From VBAS01 sp035318985 (GTDB lineage: Bacteria; Bacteroidota; Bacteroidia; Chitinophagales; Chitinophagaceae), in NCBI GenBank assembly GCA_035318985.1, contig DATHDP010000062.1, positions 29,071 through 93,070 on the forward strand: a stretch of DNA of 64,000 bases. Direction: 5' to 3'. How positions within the stretch are numbered: position 1 is the stretch's first letter; every line of letters begins with the position of its first letter. A program made the translations under genes and the position numbers. Shown here piece after piece: positions 34,341-42,920 of this stretch. The notes beneath the pieces were generated by a model. That model ran no database searches. It saw only the letters and a program-made list of their open reading frames with translations, and was not told where the DNA came from.

Positions 34341-36716
34341 CTACTCTACCGCAATAACTACTTTTTTAATCTTTCCCGTGAACGAGTTGTCTCCCTGTGG
34401 GTAGTTGTGACTGACGGCACTGTAAAGGTCCATGCCAACGTCGGCCGTTTCGACACCGAAGATGAAGGGAATGGTTTTCTCAATTCGACTTGAGCCTACC
34501 TTTTCACCATTTATCGAAATGGTTCCTATGCCGCCTTTTCCAAAGCCGCCTCCGTCATACGCAAAATCATAAGTTAATGTGATGGGGCCGGCTGGCAATG
34601 CTTTACTGGAAGTAATAGTCGTAACATTACCGAGGTAGTTATAAGCAAACGAAGGTTTGCCGTTTTTGACGAAAAGACTCCAGCCGGAGTGAGAGCCGCC
34701 TTGCGCAACGATGACCCCCGAAGTGCCGCCCGCCTCGAGCTCGGCGACGATCGACGAGTTGTGGTTCTTTATATCGATAAAGGCATTCTCCTTCATACCA
34801 ATCATTCCCGGATAGAGTGTCAGTGACGTCCGTCCTCCCATGTAATCAGGACGTCCGGCGAGTGTAGCGTTGAATCGTTCCTGGGCACGATCGTCCAGCG
34901 GCAGCACATTATACTTGACTGCCTCTGCCATAAATGCCGCCTGCATCTCCTTAAGCTTTTCAGGATACTTCGCGGATAGATCAGTGGAACAGCTAAAATC
35001 TTCCATAGTGTTGTATAGTTCCCACTTGTCATTTGCATAAGTACTGCGAGGCTTGGGCTCCCAGGAAATCTTATGTAACGTAGCGGCATACCAGCCGTCC
35101 TTGTATATGCCACGGTTCCCGTAGATCTCGTAATACTGTATCGTGTGTGCGGATTTTGCCTGAGGGTTATTGAACTCGCCAAGCATGCTAAAGCCTTCGA
35201 TTGGTTTTTGGACCACGCCATTGACCGACTTAGGCTGCGGCAGCCCGGCCGCCTCCAACACTGTCGGGGCAATATCGATCACCGAATGATACTGGTTGCG
35301 AATCTCTCCTTTTGCTTTGATCATCTTCGGCCAGGAAATGATCGCACCATTGGTAATGCCTCCGTATTCCGTATGGAGCTGCGAATAGGCGAACGGCGTG
35401 TTGTCGCCAAATGACCAGCCCGCCGGCGGCGTCATTGCGGAGTGCGAATCACCAACTTTGTCGAGAGTCTCGAGCTGATATTGCAGCGTCTCAGGCGACT
35501 GGTTGAAAGTACTCATAGTATTGAAAACCCCGAGCCGACCGCCGTTTGGACTCGCCCCGTTGTCTCCTGTTACATAGATGATTAAGGTGTTATCCAAGGC
35601 GCCAATGTCGTCGATTGCTTGCACGACGCGGCCAACCTCGTAGTCGGTCAACTCAGCAAACGCCGCAAAGAGTTCCTGATATCTGGTAACGATCTTCTTC
35701 TCATCAGCAGTCAGCTTGTCCCAGTCAGGGGCAATATCCGCTTTCGCCGTGAGCTTGGTGTTTTGCGGGACGATGCCGAGCTTTTTCTGACGTGCAAGGA
35801 TCTCTTCACGATACTTATCCCAACCCATATCGAACTTACCCTTGTACTTGTCCCGCCACGATTTAGGCAGTTGAACCGGGTCGTGCATTCCCTGAGTGGG
35901 ATAATACATGAAGAATGGCTTATCGGGATTGAGAGATTTTTGCGCCTTGATCCATTGGATTGCACGATCCGCCAAATCAGTCTGGTAGTAGTAATTCGGG
36001 TCTTTTGATGGTGGGGCGAGGGTTGTATTGTCGTGGGCCACCGGATGGAATTGGTCCGATTCGCCGATCACGTTTCCGTAAAACTTCTCGAATCCGAGAC
36101 CCGTGGGCCACTGGTCGAATGGCCCGGTGAGACCGCTTTCCCATGGCACGTATTCATGCGACTTACCGAACATCGCCGTGCTATAACCATTAAATCGTAA
36201 TATCTTGGCTAACGACGCCACGGTATTCGGCAATATTGAGGTTTGGCCAGGAAAGCCCGTCGCCATTTCCGAGATGGTCCCCATATTTGCACTATGCGGG
36301 TTGTGTCCCGTGAGCAACGCTACACGAGTTGCCGAACAAATCGGCGCAGTATGAAAATTGTTATAGATCAATCCATTTTTAGCAAGTCGTTCAATTGTCG
36401 GCAAATTCATGATACCGCCAAAGGTCTTGGAGCCAGCATATCCGAAATTATCGAGAAGGATCACCACTACATTGGGTGCTCCCTTGGGTGCCTTCACTTC
36501 AAATATTGGTGGCGCCTTTACATTGCGGGCATCAAGTTCTGTGATCGCCGCATACTTTGGTTCTGCAATCGGCAATGAAGTACGATCGAGTCCATCAGTT
36601 GTTTGCCCTGTTGATTCATTGGAGGTTTTAGTTTCTTTATCTGCCATATTACAAGCAGCAAAGAACACTGCTAATAAAACCAGTAAAGAAGTTAATTGGT
36701 TTGGAATTGATCTCAT
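34341..36716 (-). CDS. arylsulfatase, lipoprotein, probably acquired
   Basis: Type I sulfatase of 791 residues. Lipoprotein signal with Cys22 (AVFFAAC) is followed by a low-complexity linker to about residue 50. The active-site motif is CSATR (Cys127), so the formylglycine precursor is present but the usual Pro at position 3 is Ala, a known variant. The metal site reads VILLDNFGYAG: the second Asp of the usual DD pair is Asn. The sulfatase core runs to about 620, and a concanavalin-like C-terminal region follows. The body is clearly richer in G+C than neighbouring genes, but the signal peptide and linker are A+T-rich like the host. No sulfatase-maturing enzyme is in the window. Its substrate is unknown. 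Confidence 0.9.
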   Translation of the reverse strand: MRSIPNQLTSLLVLLAVFFAACNMADKETKTSNESTGQTTDGLDRTSLPIAEPKYAAITELDARNVKAPPIFEVKAPKGAPNVVVILLDNFGYAGSKTFGGIMNLPTIERLAKNGLIYNNFHTAPICSATRVALLTGHNPHSANMGTISEMATGFPGQTSILPNTVASLAKILRFNGYSTAMFGKSHEYVPWESGLTGPFDQWPTGLGFEKFYGNVIGESDQFHPVAHDNTTLAPPSKDPNYYYQTDLADRAIQWIKAQKSLNPDKPFFMYYPTQGMHDPVQLPKSWRDKYKGKFDMGWDKYREEILARQKKLGIVPQNTKLTAKADIAPDWDKLTADEKKIVTRYQELFAAFAELTDYEVGRVVQAIDDIGALDNTLIIYVTGDNGASPNGGRLGVFNTMSTFNQSPETLQYQLETLDKVGDSHSAMTPPAGWSFGDNTPFAYSQLHTEYGGITNGAIISWPKMIKAKGEIRNQYHSVIDIAPTVLEAAGLPQPKSVNGVVQKPIEGFSMLGEFNNPQAKSAHTIQYYEIYGNRGIYKDGWYAATLHKISWEPKPRSTYANDKWELYNTMEDFSCSTDLSAKYPEKLKEMQAAFMAEAVKYNVLPLDDRAQERFNATLAGRPDYMGGRTSLTLYPGMIGMKENAFIDIKNHNSSIVAELEAGGTSGVIVAQGGSHSGWSLFVKNGKPSFAYNYLGNVTTITSSKALPAGPITLTYDFAYDGGGFGKGGIGTISINGEKVGSSRIEKTIPFIFGVETADVGMDLYSAVSHNYPQGDNSFTGKIKKVVIAVE

Positions 36717-36789
36717 ATATTTTTTTAGATGATAAACTCTATTTAACTAAAATTTGATATCTATACCTTTTTCAAAAAACTCGTCATCG

Positions 36790-36831
36790 AACAATAATTG
36801 ATGAGAGCTTGTCATCTCATCAGTTATTGTT
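36790..36831 (-). other. 17-bp hairpin in the sulfatase leader
   Basis: Arms AACAATAA-x-TGATGAGA and TCTCATCA-x-TTATTGTT pair with one mismatch around an 8-base loop. It lies about 75-115 bases upstream of the sulfatase ATG. Without a T-run on the minus strand it looks like a leader structure or an mRNA stabiliser more than a terminator. Confidence 0.5.
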
Positions 36832-36993
36832 TTACTCTATAGTGAATATAAAACTACTGCTTAGTTTGAATTGTTACCTTTTCAGCTGACTTCTTCATAC
36901 TTTCTGTATAAATCAATAATTTTATCGCTGTGATCAGGATTTTTCACCAACAGATATTCATACGCTTTTCCTTATCATACATAAAACAATCAC

Positions 36994-37055
36994 CAATATT
37001 AATTTGTTTATTTACTCCAGATAAGTGTTATACGGTTAAATACGGGTTAAGTAAA
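36994..37055 (-). promoter_or_regulatory. conserved upstream element, copy 2
   Basis: Aligns with the element at 26502-26564 including the left flank CAATATTAATTT and the core AGATAAGTGTTA. It has GGTTAA at 37034-37039 and 37045-37050, again 11 bases apart. It lies about 280-340 bases upstream of the sulfatase start and 110 bases past the end of the gene at 37166. In this copy the -7-like word is TATCTGGA. Confidence 0.6.
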
Positions 37056-37165
37056 GCACTTTAAACAAGTGCTGTTCGTACGGCATCATTAAAGCTAAAT
37101 CTTATGGGAGGAAGAGAGGATTTTAGCAAACCTCGAATTGCAGAACAGTTTTTCGACTTCTGCCT

Positions 37166-37891
37166 CTATTGCGCCGCTTTATCAACTTTTTTCTTTTTTG
37201 AATTTTTTCCAATTGGAATACCTGCCGTTAAATATAGAACCCTGTTAAATTGATCAGGTGATGAATCATCAACCCTGATATCAACAAGTCCAAAATAATA
37301 TTGCAACCCAATGTTCATTCCATTTCCTTTAATTAACCGGTAACCCGCACCAATTGCAAGACCCGCATCAAGTGCATGATACTGATCTTTTATATCTACT
37401 TTATACTTGAGGTCATCATCATCATTTATTGAATTTGTAAACTGATCAAAAGCCTTATAGCGTAACCCAAGCTGTACGCCACCTTTTAAATAAATACGAT
37501 TTTTAAAAGTATACTTCATCAGTATGGGTACATTGAAGTAATTTATTTTCCTTGCAATTTCTCCCCCGCTAAATGAATTGTCAAGGTCAGGATTCCCGAG
37601 TGAATAAACCGGCAACCCATCCGCACCCATGCTGGATTTTACAATAACTCCTGTATTCAGCATCCATGATGAATCTTTAAGTTTGAAATCAAAATAAAAA
37701 CCAAGATTGAACCCTGAGAGGTTTTTTGCACCATCCAAATTTTTAATAGTGGACCAGTTGCCTCCACCCTCTAATCCAAATTCTATTTTTCCGCTATTCA
37801 GTTTATCACCCAATAAAATGGAAATTAAAACCTGGGTTCTCGCTGCATTAGCAAAAAGAAGCAAGCCAATGATCAAAAAATTATTTCTCAT
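37166..37891 (-). CDS. outer-membrane beta-barrel protein (PorT-like)
   Basis: A 241-residue protein with signal peptide MRNNFLIIGLLLFANAARTQ. Barrel features include LEGGGNWSTIKNLDGAKN, FNLGFYFDFKL, YFNVPILMKYTFKNRIYLKG, GVQLGLRYKAF and the closing NIGLQYYFGLVDI. Such PorT/outer-membrane-beta-barrel proteins are abundant in Bacteroidota and mostly uncharacterised. The tail is Lys-rich. It follows the gene at 37905 by 13 bases, so the two are one unit. Confidence 0.75.
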   Translation of the reverse strand: MRNNFLIIGLLLFANAARTQVLISILLGDKLNSGKIEFGLEGGGNWSTIKNLDGAKNLSGFNLGFYFDFKLKDSSWMLNTGVIVKSSMGADGLPVYSLGNPDLDNSFSGGEIARKINYFNVPILMKYTFKNRIYLKGGVQLGLRYKAFDQFTNSINDDDDLKYKVDIKDQYHALDAGLAIGAGYRLIKGNGMNIGLQYYFGLVDIRVDDSSPDQFNRVLYLTAGIPIGKNSKKKKVDKAAQ

Positions 37892-37904
37892 TTAATTTTC
37901 TAGG

Positions 37905-39053
37905 TTATAAACCGAACCGGTATTGCATGCCGATTATAAACTGCTGTCTTGATCCTAAGAACCCATATTCACCTCTTAACATAAAATGTTTGTTGAGCTG
38001 GTATTGGGATCCGACGATGAAGTTCCAGGGGTCCTTTGGTCTTTTATCCATTGAATATTGAACAGTAGACGTACCAAAATTATTACTAGCATTATCAGCG
38101 GCTGCAAGTATCTCGCCAGCTCTTGACAATGCTCTATTGGCAGCATTGTACCTGGCTTCATTAACAGGATTCTGTTGTTGTGGTGGTGTAAGACTGGCCC
38201 ACCATGCGTCCACTTGTTTCTGGGCATCGGCAACTTTTGCAATTCCCTGGTCCACTTTACTTCCAAACTCACCAGGTGGTAATACCTCTGAAAGATTTAT
38301 TGATCCGTTCGTTTCCGAACTGATCTGCACCCTGAATGCGCCAGCCCAAAACGCAATCCCTGATTCAGGTTTTTTTAATTTGAAATTTTTTCCCAACCGG
38401 GGACCAAATATAAATGAACGTGCTGGCTTACTTAGTTGAGGCACATCTGTCCAGGCCACATTCATATCAAGTGCAAGGAACCCTCCGCCTACACCGATAG
38501 TAGGTGTAAAACCTAATCCGTATGTACTGGTATTGAATTCAATTAAAGTACTTGTAGATACGATCTCATGAGATGTATTAGTAGAATCGGGCACCCATAT
38601 TCCAAATCCAACTTCTGTAGAAGCCTTGGCCCTTCCCAAAATTGCATAGATGTTCAAAAAAGGGAATAGCCATATATCCGGTCGTATTGTTGTGGCACTG
38701 GCTGTTGCACGGGCTTTGTTGAACCTCACTATTTCATCAAGGTTATACATCGGCCCATTATTAAAACCTACACTCAGGTTATCAATGATCAGGTCTGATT
38801 GCTGCCAAAAATATTGAGCACTTACTCCTGCCGAGTAAGGTAAATTGTATCCGGCCTTAGTAGCCTTTTTACCCAAAATAGGAAGGGAATATGGATACTC
38901 CGACTTCTTGAGGCTGTCAATAAAGACGGCATTTTTCTGTCCAACTTCCTTATTGGTAAACACCTGTGCAAAAACAATGGATGAAAAGATCGCTAAAAAA
39001 AACATTAGACTTGACTTACGAAAAAATTGTTTTGTTTTACTGTTATCCAACAT
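37905..39053 (-). CDS. outer-membrane protein, hypothetical
   Basis: A 382-residue protein with signal peptide ending in SSIVFAQ. The barrel has an inserted soluble Ala/Gln-rich segment of about 100 residues (GIAKVADAQKQVDAWWASL, NRALSRAGEILAAADNASN). The last strand is SRQQFIIGMQYRFGL, ending in an aromatic-Gly-Leu pattern as in barrel proteins. A TAACTTTG -7 candidate lies on the minus strand at 39118-39125. It leads a two-gene unit with the PorT-like gene. Function not recognised. Confidence 0.7.
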   Translation of the reverse strand: MLDNSKTKQFFRKSSLMFFLAIFSSIVFAQVFTNKEVGQKNAVFIDSLKKSEYPYSLPILGKKATKAGYNLPYSAGVSAQYFWQQSDLIIDNLSVGFNNGPMYNLDEIVRFNKARATASATTIRPDIWLFPFLNIYAILGRAKASTEVGFGIWVPDSTNTSHEIVSTSTLIEFNTSTYGLGFTPTIGVGGGFLALDMNVAWTDVPQLSKPARSFIFGPRLGKNFKLKKPESGIAFWAGAFRVQISSETNGSINLSEVLPPGEFGSKVDQGIAKVADAQKQVDAWWASLTPPQQQNPVNEARYNAANRALSRAGEILAAADNASNNFGTSTVQYSMDKRPKDPWNFIVGSQYQLNKHFMLRGEYGFLGSRQQFIIGMQYRFGL

Positions 39054-39117
39054 AACTTGTTGTTTTAAAAATGGGTTATTATATAGTTACCTGTCGATTT
39101 TGATTCCGTTCACAATT

Positions 39118-39125
39118 CAAAGTTA
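39118..39125 (-). promoter_or_regulatory. candidate -7 element, minus strand
   Basis: Minus-strand TAACTTTG, 64 bases before the start of the gene at 39053. The same octamer precedes the gene at 40828. Confidence 0.4.
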
Positions 39126-39258
39126 CTTACACAAATTATTATTTTGCATAAAACGAAAACTTGTTGTGATTTTTATTCCGGGTCTTGTTCGGTTAGATAG
39201 GTTCTTTTGCTGTTGTCTTCGTACTAGCTGATCCGATATTTTTTTATCCCTGATCTCA

Positions 39259-40047
39259 TCATGTCAGTCGAACACTCTCATGTAATTGCTGTTGCAATTT
39301 GAGCATAGGTTGTTGATTAAGCCTGGTCAATCCTAATTCAGGGCGATCAAGAGCTAAGATCAAAAAAATGATGATAGCAAAAATGACCCCAAGCAAAATG
39401 CTAAGCTTCAAACTTGCTCTTCCGGAAAGTCCGATCTGGTATCCGAGAGTAAACATGGACAAAAATGTGATAATACATAAAGTATATAGAACAGATTCAG
39501 GAATCCGGTATTCCAAAGAAATAGTTACCCGTTGATTATATTTTTCAACAAGATCATTTACTGAAGAAATATACAGTGAATAAGCTTCTGAACTTCGATC
39601 CTGTTCAGCTATTCTTTCTGAATAATTCCATAATGTGTCGAGGATCTGCTCGGTACGGCCCATCGTTTTATCAAGCTTTGAAATATCTTTTGCCAGTGTA
39701 ACCCGCAGATCAGTATATTCAATAAGATACTTTCTTGTCTCAGAACGGAAAGGTTCGGGTACTAACCCGGACCGCAGGTATGCTGTTCTTATGGTAGTAA
39801 CTTCATTGATCAGCATTTCTTTTCGGTCAGTGTACCGGTTAACAGCAATTTGAAATGTGAAGGCAAGCAAAAAAGCAAGAAGACCCAAAGCAGCACTAAC
39901 AATGGTGCCAACAGAACTTGTTTCCTTTTCAGGAGTTTTTTTAGAACGATAAACACCATAACGTTGTCCAATAAAGATCGGTATTAATACCGCAAAAAGC
40001 GGGATAACGAACATCGCCGCTATAGAAAAAAATATATTACTTGTCAT
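39259..40047 (-). CDS. DUF4239-like membrane protein
   Basis: A 262-residue protein with four hydrophobic helices: two at the start (about 8-26 and 48-66) and two at the end (about 188-206 and 214-232), with a cytoplasmic helical region in between. The pattern is that of the DUF4239 (bestrophin-like) family. It shares this layout with the two tandem genes at 41113 and 41980, including a final stretch with DRPELGLTRLNQQ comparable to NTPRTGLITLHSTQ. Ion channel activity is speculative. Confidence 0.7.
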   Translation of the reverse strand: MTSNIFFSIAAMFVIPLFAVLIPIFIGQRYGVYRSKKTPEKETSSVGTIVSAALGLLAFLLAFTFQIAVNRYTDRKEMLINEVTTIRTAYLRSGLVPEPFRSETRKYLIEYTDLRVTLAKDISKLDKTMGRTEQILDTLWNYSERIAEQDRSSEAYSLYISSVNDLVEKYNQRVTISLEYRIPESVLYTLCIITFLSMFTLGYQIGLSGRASLKLSILLGVIFAIIIFLILALDRPELGLTRLNQQPMLKLQQQLHESVRLT

Positions 40048-40072
40048 GACTTGAAGTTATGCTGAAAAAAAA

Positions 40073-40828
40073 TTAAAATCTAAATCCTAACTGAACCATA
40101 TACCTGTAACCTATCGTGGTTCTATCAGTTGATCCTGTTCTTTTAAATTCTTCTTCATTAACAATAATTCCATAACCCGGAAATTTTTCAGCAAGGGCTC
40201 CATCTAAAGCCTCTAATATTTTTTGTTTGGCCGCATCAGATAAATTATTATTAAACGCTGCTTTGAAATTGTAAGTACCCACTCCCGGTCCCAGTAACAC
40301 CATATCTAACGAAATACGGTCGCGGAAAACGAACTGGTAGCCGAATTCGAAGCCGATAGTATGCACATTCAATTTGACCTCTGACTCAACAAGTGCAGTA
40401 GATCCATTTGAATTTTTAATTTCCCATGAATTATGATTTCCAAAATAATTGTAAGAGTAATAAGGACCAATATAAACTCCCCTTGGAGCCGGATGCTTGT
40501 TTTCCTTAAGGAGATAAAAGCGGTAGTCTGCTGAAACATTAAACCCTTTTTGGTCTTTTAGCTTATTTAAATGTTTTAAAGAATCATTTTCAATGAGACC
40601 AAAATCAGGAAAACTTGTTAATCCTATATTAATTGTAAAGGAGTGCTTCTTATCTTTTAAAAGCCTTTCATACCCTAGCACAATAGACCCACTGCCAAAA
40701 ATGAGGGGGTTGGTGATATTTATATGAACTGTATTCATCCTTTGTTTCTCTTCTTTTTTTGTTTCCTGTGCTGATGCTGTTTGTAATAAACCTGAAAGGA
40801 TCATTACAAACAAAATAATTTTTTTCAT
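40073..40828 (-). CDS. outer-membrane protein, hypothetical
   Basis: From ATG 40828, 251 residues with signal peptide MKKIILFVMILSGLLQTASAQ; a longer frame from 40903 is rejected because the signal would be internal. It has the usual barrel strands (GSIVLGYERLL, HSFTINIGLTSF, GVYIGPYYSYNYF, TIGFEFGYQFVF) and ends in YRYMVQLGFRF. It is 25 bases upstream of the DUF4239-like gene at 39259 on the same strand, so the two form one unit. Confidence 0.72.
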   Translation of the reverse strand: MKKIILFVMILSGLLQTASAQETKKEEKQRMNTVHINITNPLIFGSGSIVLGYERLLKDKKHSFTINIGLTSFPDFGLIENDSLKHLNKLKDQKGFNVSADYRFYLLKENKHPAPRGVYIGPYYSYNYFGNHNSWEIKNSNGSTALVESEVKLNVHTIGFEFGYQFVFRDRISLDMVLLGPGVGTYNFKAAFNNNLSDAAKQKILEALDGALAEKFPGYGIIVNEEEFKRTGSTDRTTIGYRYMVQLGFRF

Positions 40829-40922
40829 AATAATAAGGAGGTTGTTTAATGATATAATCCTGGGAAAATTAAAAGCGCAGAGGTGTTCGCTAAAAACTTT
40901 CAAGGATTTGTATGTAATGTAC

Positions 40923-40951
40923 CAAAGTTAAAAATTAAAACCTATGGCAAC
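40923..40951 (-). promoter_or_regulatory. candidate promoter, minus strand
   Basis: Minus strand: GTTG at 40951-40948, 17 bases, then TAACTTTG at 40930-40923. Both parts of the Bacteroidota consensus (TTG at -33, TANNTTTG at -7) are present about 95 bases before the start at 40828. Confidence 0.45.
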
Positions 40952-41112
40952 GATGAACTTCAGTTTTTTTCTGCATAGCTGATGACTTCTTTCACCAGAC
41001 TTCGGCAAGTTTTTTAAAGGCAATGTCATAGCTTCTGCTTATTGAAATTTTATTAAGGGTTACGTACAGCCACTAAATTTTCCATTCTTAAAAAATGAAT
41101 TAATTTCATTTT

Positions 41113-41895
41113 ATGAATTCCACATTTTTCCAGCTTCCTCCTTCTTTTATGATCTTAATTATTATTGCCCTGATTATATTATTTATTTGGCTCGGTTACT
41201 CTTTCAATAAAATACGGACAACGAAATATCCTGAAGTACTAAAGCAAACCCCGGGTGCTATTGAAGGGTCTGTTGTTGGAATAATGTCCCTCTTACTTGG
41301 ATTTACATTTTCATTTGTCGTTTCAAGATATGAAGTAAGAAGACAATTGATCGTTGACGAAATGGTTAGTATCAATACAGCCATTTTTCGTTGCGATATG
41401 TTTCCTGATAGTACCCGGAAACTACTCCGTGCAGATTTTAAGGAATACCTGGAAGCAAGAAGAGATTACTTTGATAAGGGTGGGGATGAGACCAGGGTAA
41501 TAGAGGAGTTAGAAAAGTCAAAAAAAATTGGAGGCAGGATATGGGAAAGAGTAATGATTGATTCATATAATCCCGGGGACAAACTAAGATTTCAACAGAT
41601 GATCCCGGCTTTAAGCAATATGCTTAATAATATTATTGTAAGGGATGAAAGCCGAAAGACAGGAGTACCTCCGCTCATTTTATGGACGCTCCTGGTACTT
41701 GTTTTAATTACTGCATTTTTTTTAGGGGGCAATTTATTTGGTAAAAAGAAATTTAAAGTGTTGGTGTTTGGATATGCGCTTATCCTGGCCCTTACCCTGA
41801 ACCTGATCATTGAGCTTAACACCCCGAGAACCGGGCTTATTACCCTTCATTCTACGCAACAAAAAATGGATGACCTGATCGAGCTTGTAAAATAA
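41113..41895 (+). CDS. DUF4239-like membrane protein, tandem copy 1
   Basis: A 260-residue protein with an N-terminal helix (about 12-32), a second helix (TPGAIEGSVVGIMSLLLGFTFSFVVSRYE), a cytoplasmic helical region and two C-terminal helices. It is clearly paralogous to the next gene: both have E-G-S-x-x-G-x-M-x-LLLGFTFS, followed by FRCDMFPDS/LRCDMYPDS, LRADFKEY, and the ending HSTQQKMDDLIELVK/HAVEQKMIDLRELVK. The family is known only by sequence. No close enzyme motif is seen. Confidence 0.8.
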   Translation: MNSTFFQLPPSFMILIIIALIILFIWLGYSFNKIRTTKYPEVLKQTPGAIEGSVVGIMSLLLGFTFSFVVSRYEVRRQLIVDEMVSINTAIFRCDMFPDSTRKLLRADFKEYLEARRDYFDKGGDETRVIEELEKSKKIGGRIWERVMIDSYNPGDKLRFQQMIPALSNMLNNIIVRDESRKTGVPPLILWTLLVLVLITAFFLGGNLFGKKKFKVLVFGYALILALTLNLIIELNTPRTGLITLHSTQQKMDDLIELVK

Positions 41896-41948
41896 TTATT
41901 TTTAGAAACAGGTATCTCCCTTAATAATCAATGTGTGTATTTTATAAT

Positions 41949-41956
41949 TACATTCG
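41949..41956 (+). promoter_or_regulatory. candidate -7 element, TANNTTCG variant
   Basis: TACATTCG, 23 bases before the ATG at 41980; suggests that copy 2 has its own promoter. Confidence 0.3.
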
Positions 41957-41979
41957 GTCTAAAAAAATAATCACTATAT

Positions 41980-42756
41980 ATGACCATCGTACACATACCC
42001 ATTTATTTACTTTCTGCCATCATATTTTTCCTGATACTATTATTTAATTGGTTTGGGTTCAAATTTAAAAAATGGCATCTTGAAAAATACCCGGGCAGGG
42101 TGCCCGAAGACCTTGGAGCAGTAGAAGGCTCTATGCTGGGGGTAATGGCACTCTTACTTGGTTTTACTTTTTCTATAGCCATATCAAAGTTTGAAACAAG
42201 AAGACAGATCACTGTCGATGAAGCCAATGAAATTGGTACGGCCATCTTACGTTGCGATATGTATCCGGATAGTGTTCGTAATCCTCTTCGTGCAGATTTT
42301 AAAGAATATATAGAAACCAGGATCGCTTATTATGCTGTAGGTGATGATGAAGAAAAGATCAAACAGGAGATTAAAAATGCAGCCGAAATTTCGAACAGGA
42401 TCTGGAAAAGAGTGGCTCTCCAGGCACAAAACCGCGACAATGTTGCTATAACAGCACAAATGATCCCGGCTGTAAATGATATGATCGATATTGTTACCAC
42501 AAGAGATGCAGGCAGGCTCAGCAGGGTGCCCAGGCTCGTTTTAATGGTATTGCTCGGACTAGTTCTAATATCTGCCTTTGTTTTAGGTAGTGATTATAAT
42601 GGCAAAAAAAGAAATAGAATATTGATACTAGGTTATGCTATGGCAATGACTCTTACCTTAACACTGATCGTAGAACTGGACCGACCAAGAGAAGGGTTGA
42701 TCAATCTTCATGCTGTTGAGCAAAAAATGATAGACTTGAGAGAACTTGTAAAATGA
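41980..42756 (+). CDS. DUF4239-like membrane protein, tandem copy 2
   Basis: A 258-residue tandem paralogue of the preceding gene (see there for shared motifs). It differs in the central loop (YAVGDDEEKIKQEIKNAAE in place of the Asp/Glu-poorer stretch of copy 1). The 84-base gap between the two contains its own promoter candidate, so expression may be separate. A local gene duplication explains the pair. Confidence 0.8.
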   Translation: MTIVHIPIYLLSAIIFFLILLFNWFGFKFKKWHLEKYPGRVPEDLGAVEGSMLGVMALLLGFTFSIAISKFETRRQITVDEANEIGTAILRCDMYPDSVRNPLRADFKEYIETRIAYYAVGDDEEKIKQEIKNAAEISNRIWKRVALQAQNRDNVAITAQMIPAVNDMIDIVTTRDAGRLSRVPRLVLMVLLGLVLISAFVLGSDYNGKKRNRILILGYAMAMTLTLTLIVELDRPREGLINLHAVEQKMIDLRELVK

Positions 42757-42920
42757 TAAATTTTAAAAAAACCAATTGTTTACAATATAATTGCTTCATA
42801 AAAGAAATTGCTATGGGCATTGATAAAATGTGAAGCTGCAATTTTTGACGATCAAACTTTATATGTACCTTTTTAGTTACCTTTCAACTGAATTTATTTT
42901 GTAAAACCATCATACCGATC

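Larger units (their letters stand above)
36717..37165. other. 449-base leader/intergenic region upstream of the sulfatase
   Basis: No coding sequence. It holds a long hairpin (36790-36831) and the second copy of the 62-bp conserved element (36994-37055). Both are upstream of the sulfatase start at 36716 on the minus strand, so the transcript would have a leader of about 300 bases. Confidence 0.6.

Noticed and set aside
34820..36008. Open reading frames of 129-150 codons inside the sulfatase gene on other frames
   Set aside because: They are caused by the high G+C of the sulfatase; no signal, domain or neighbour supports them, while the sulfatase frame has clear motifs.
38845..39231. 128-codon plus-strand frame across the start of the gene at 37905
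   Set aside because: Overlaps a signal peptide and promoter of a convincing minus-strand gene; no recognisable protein.
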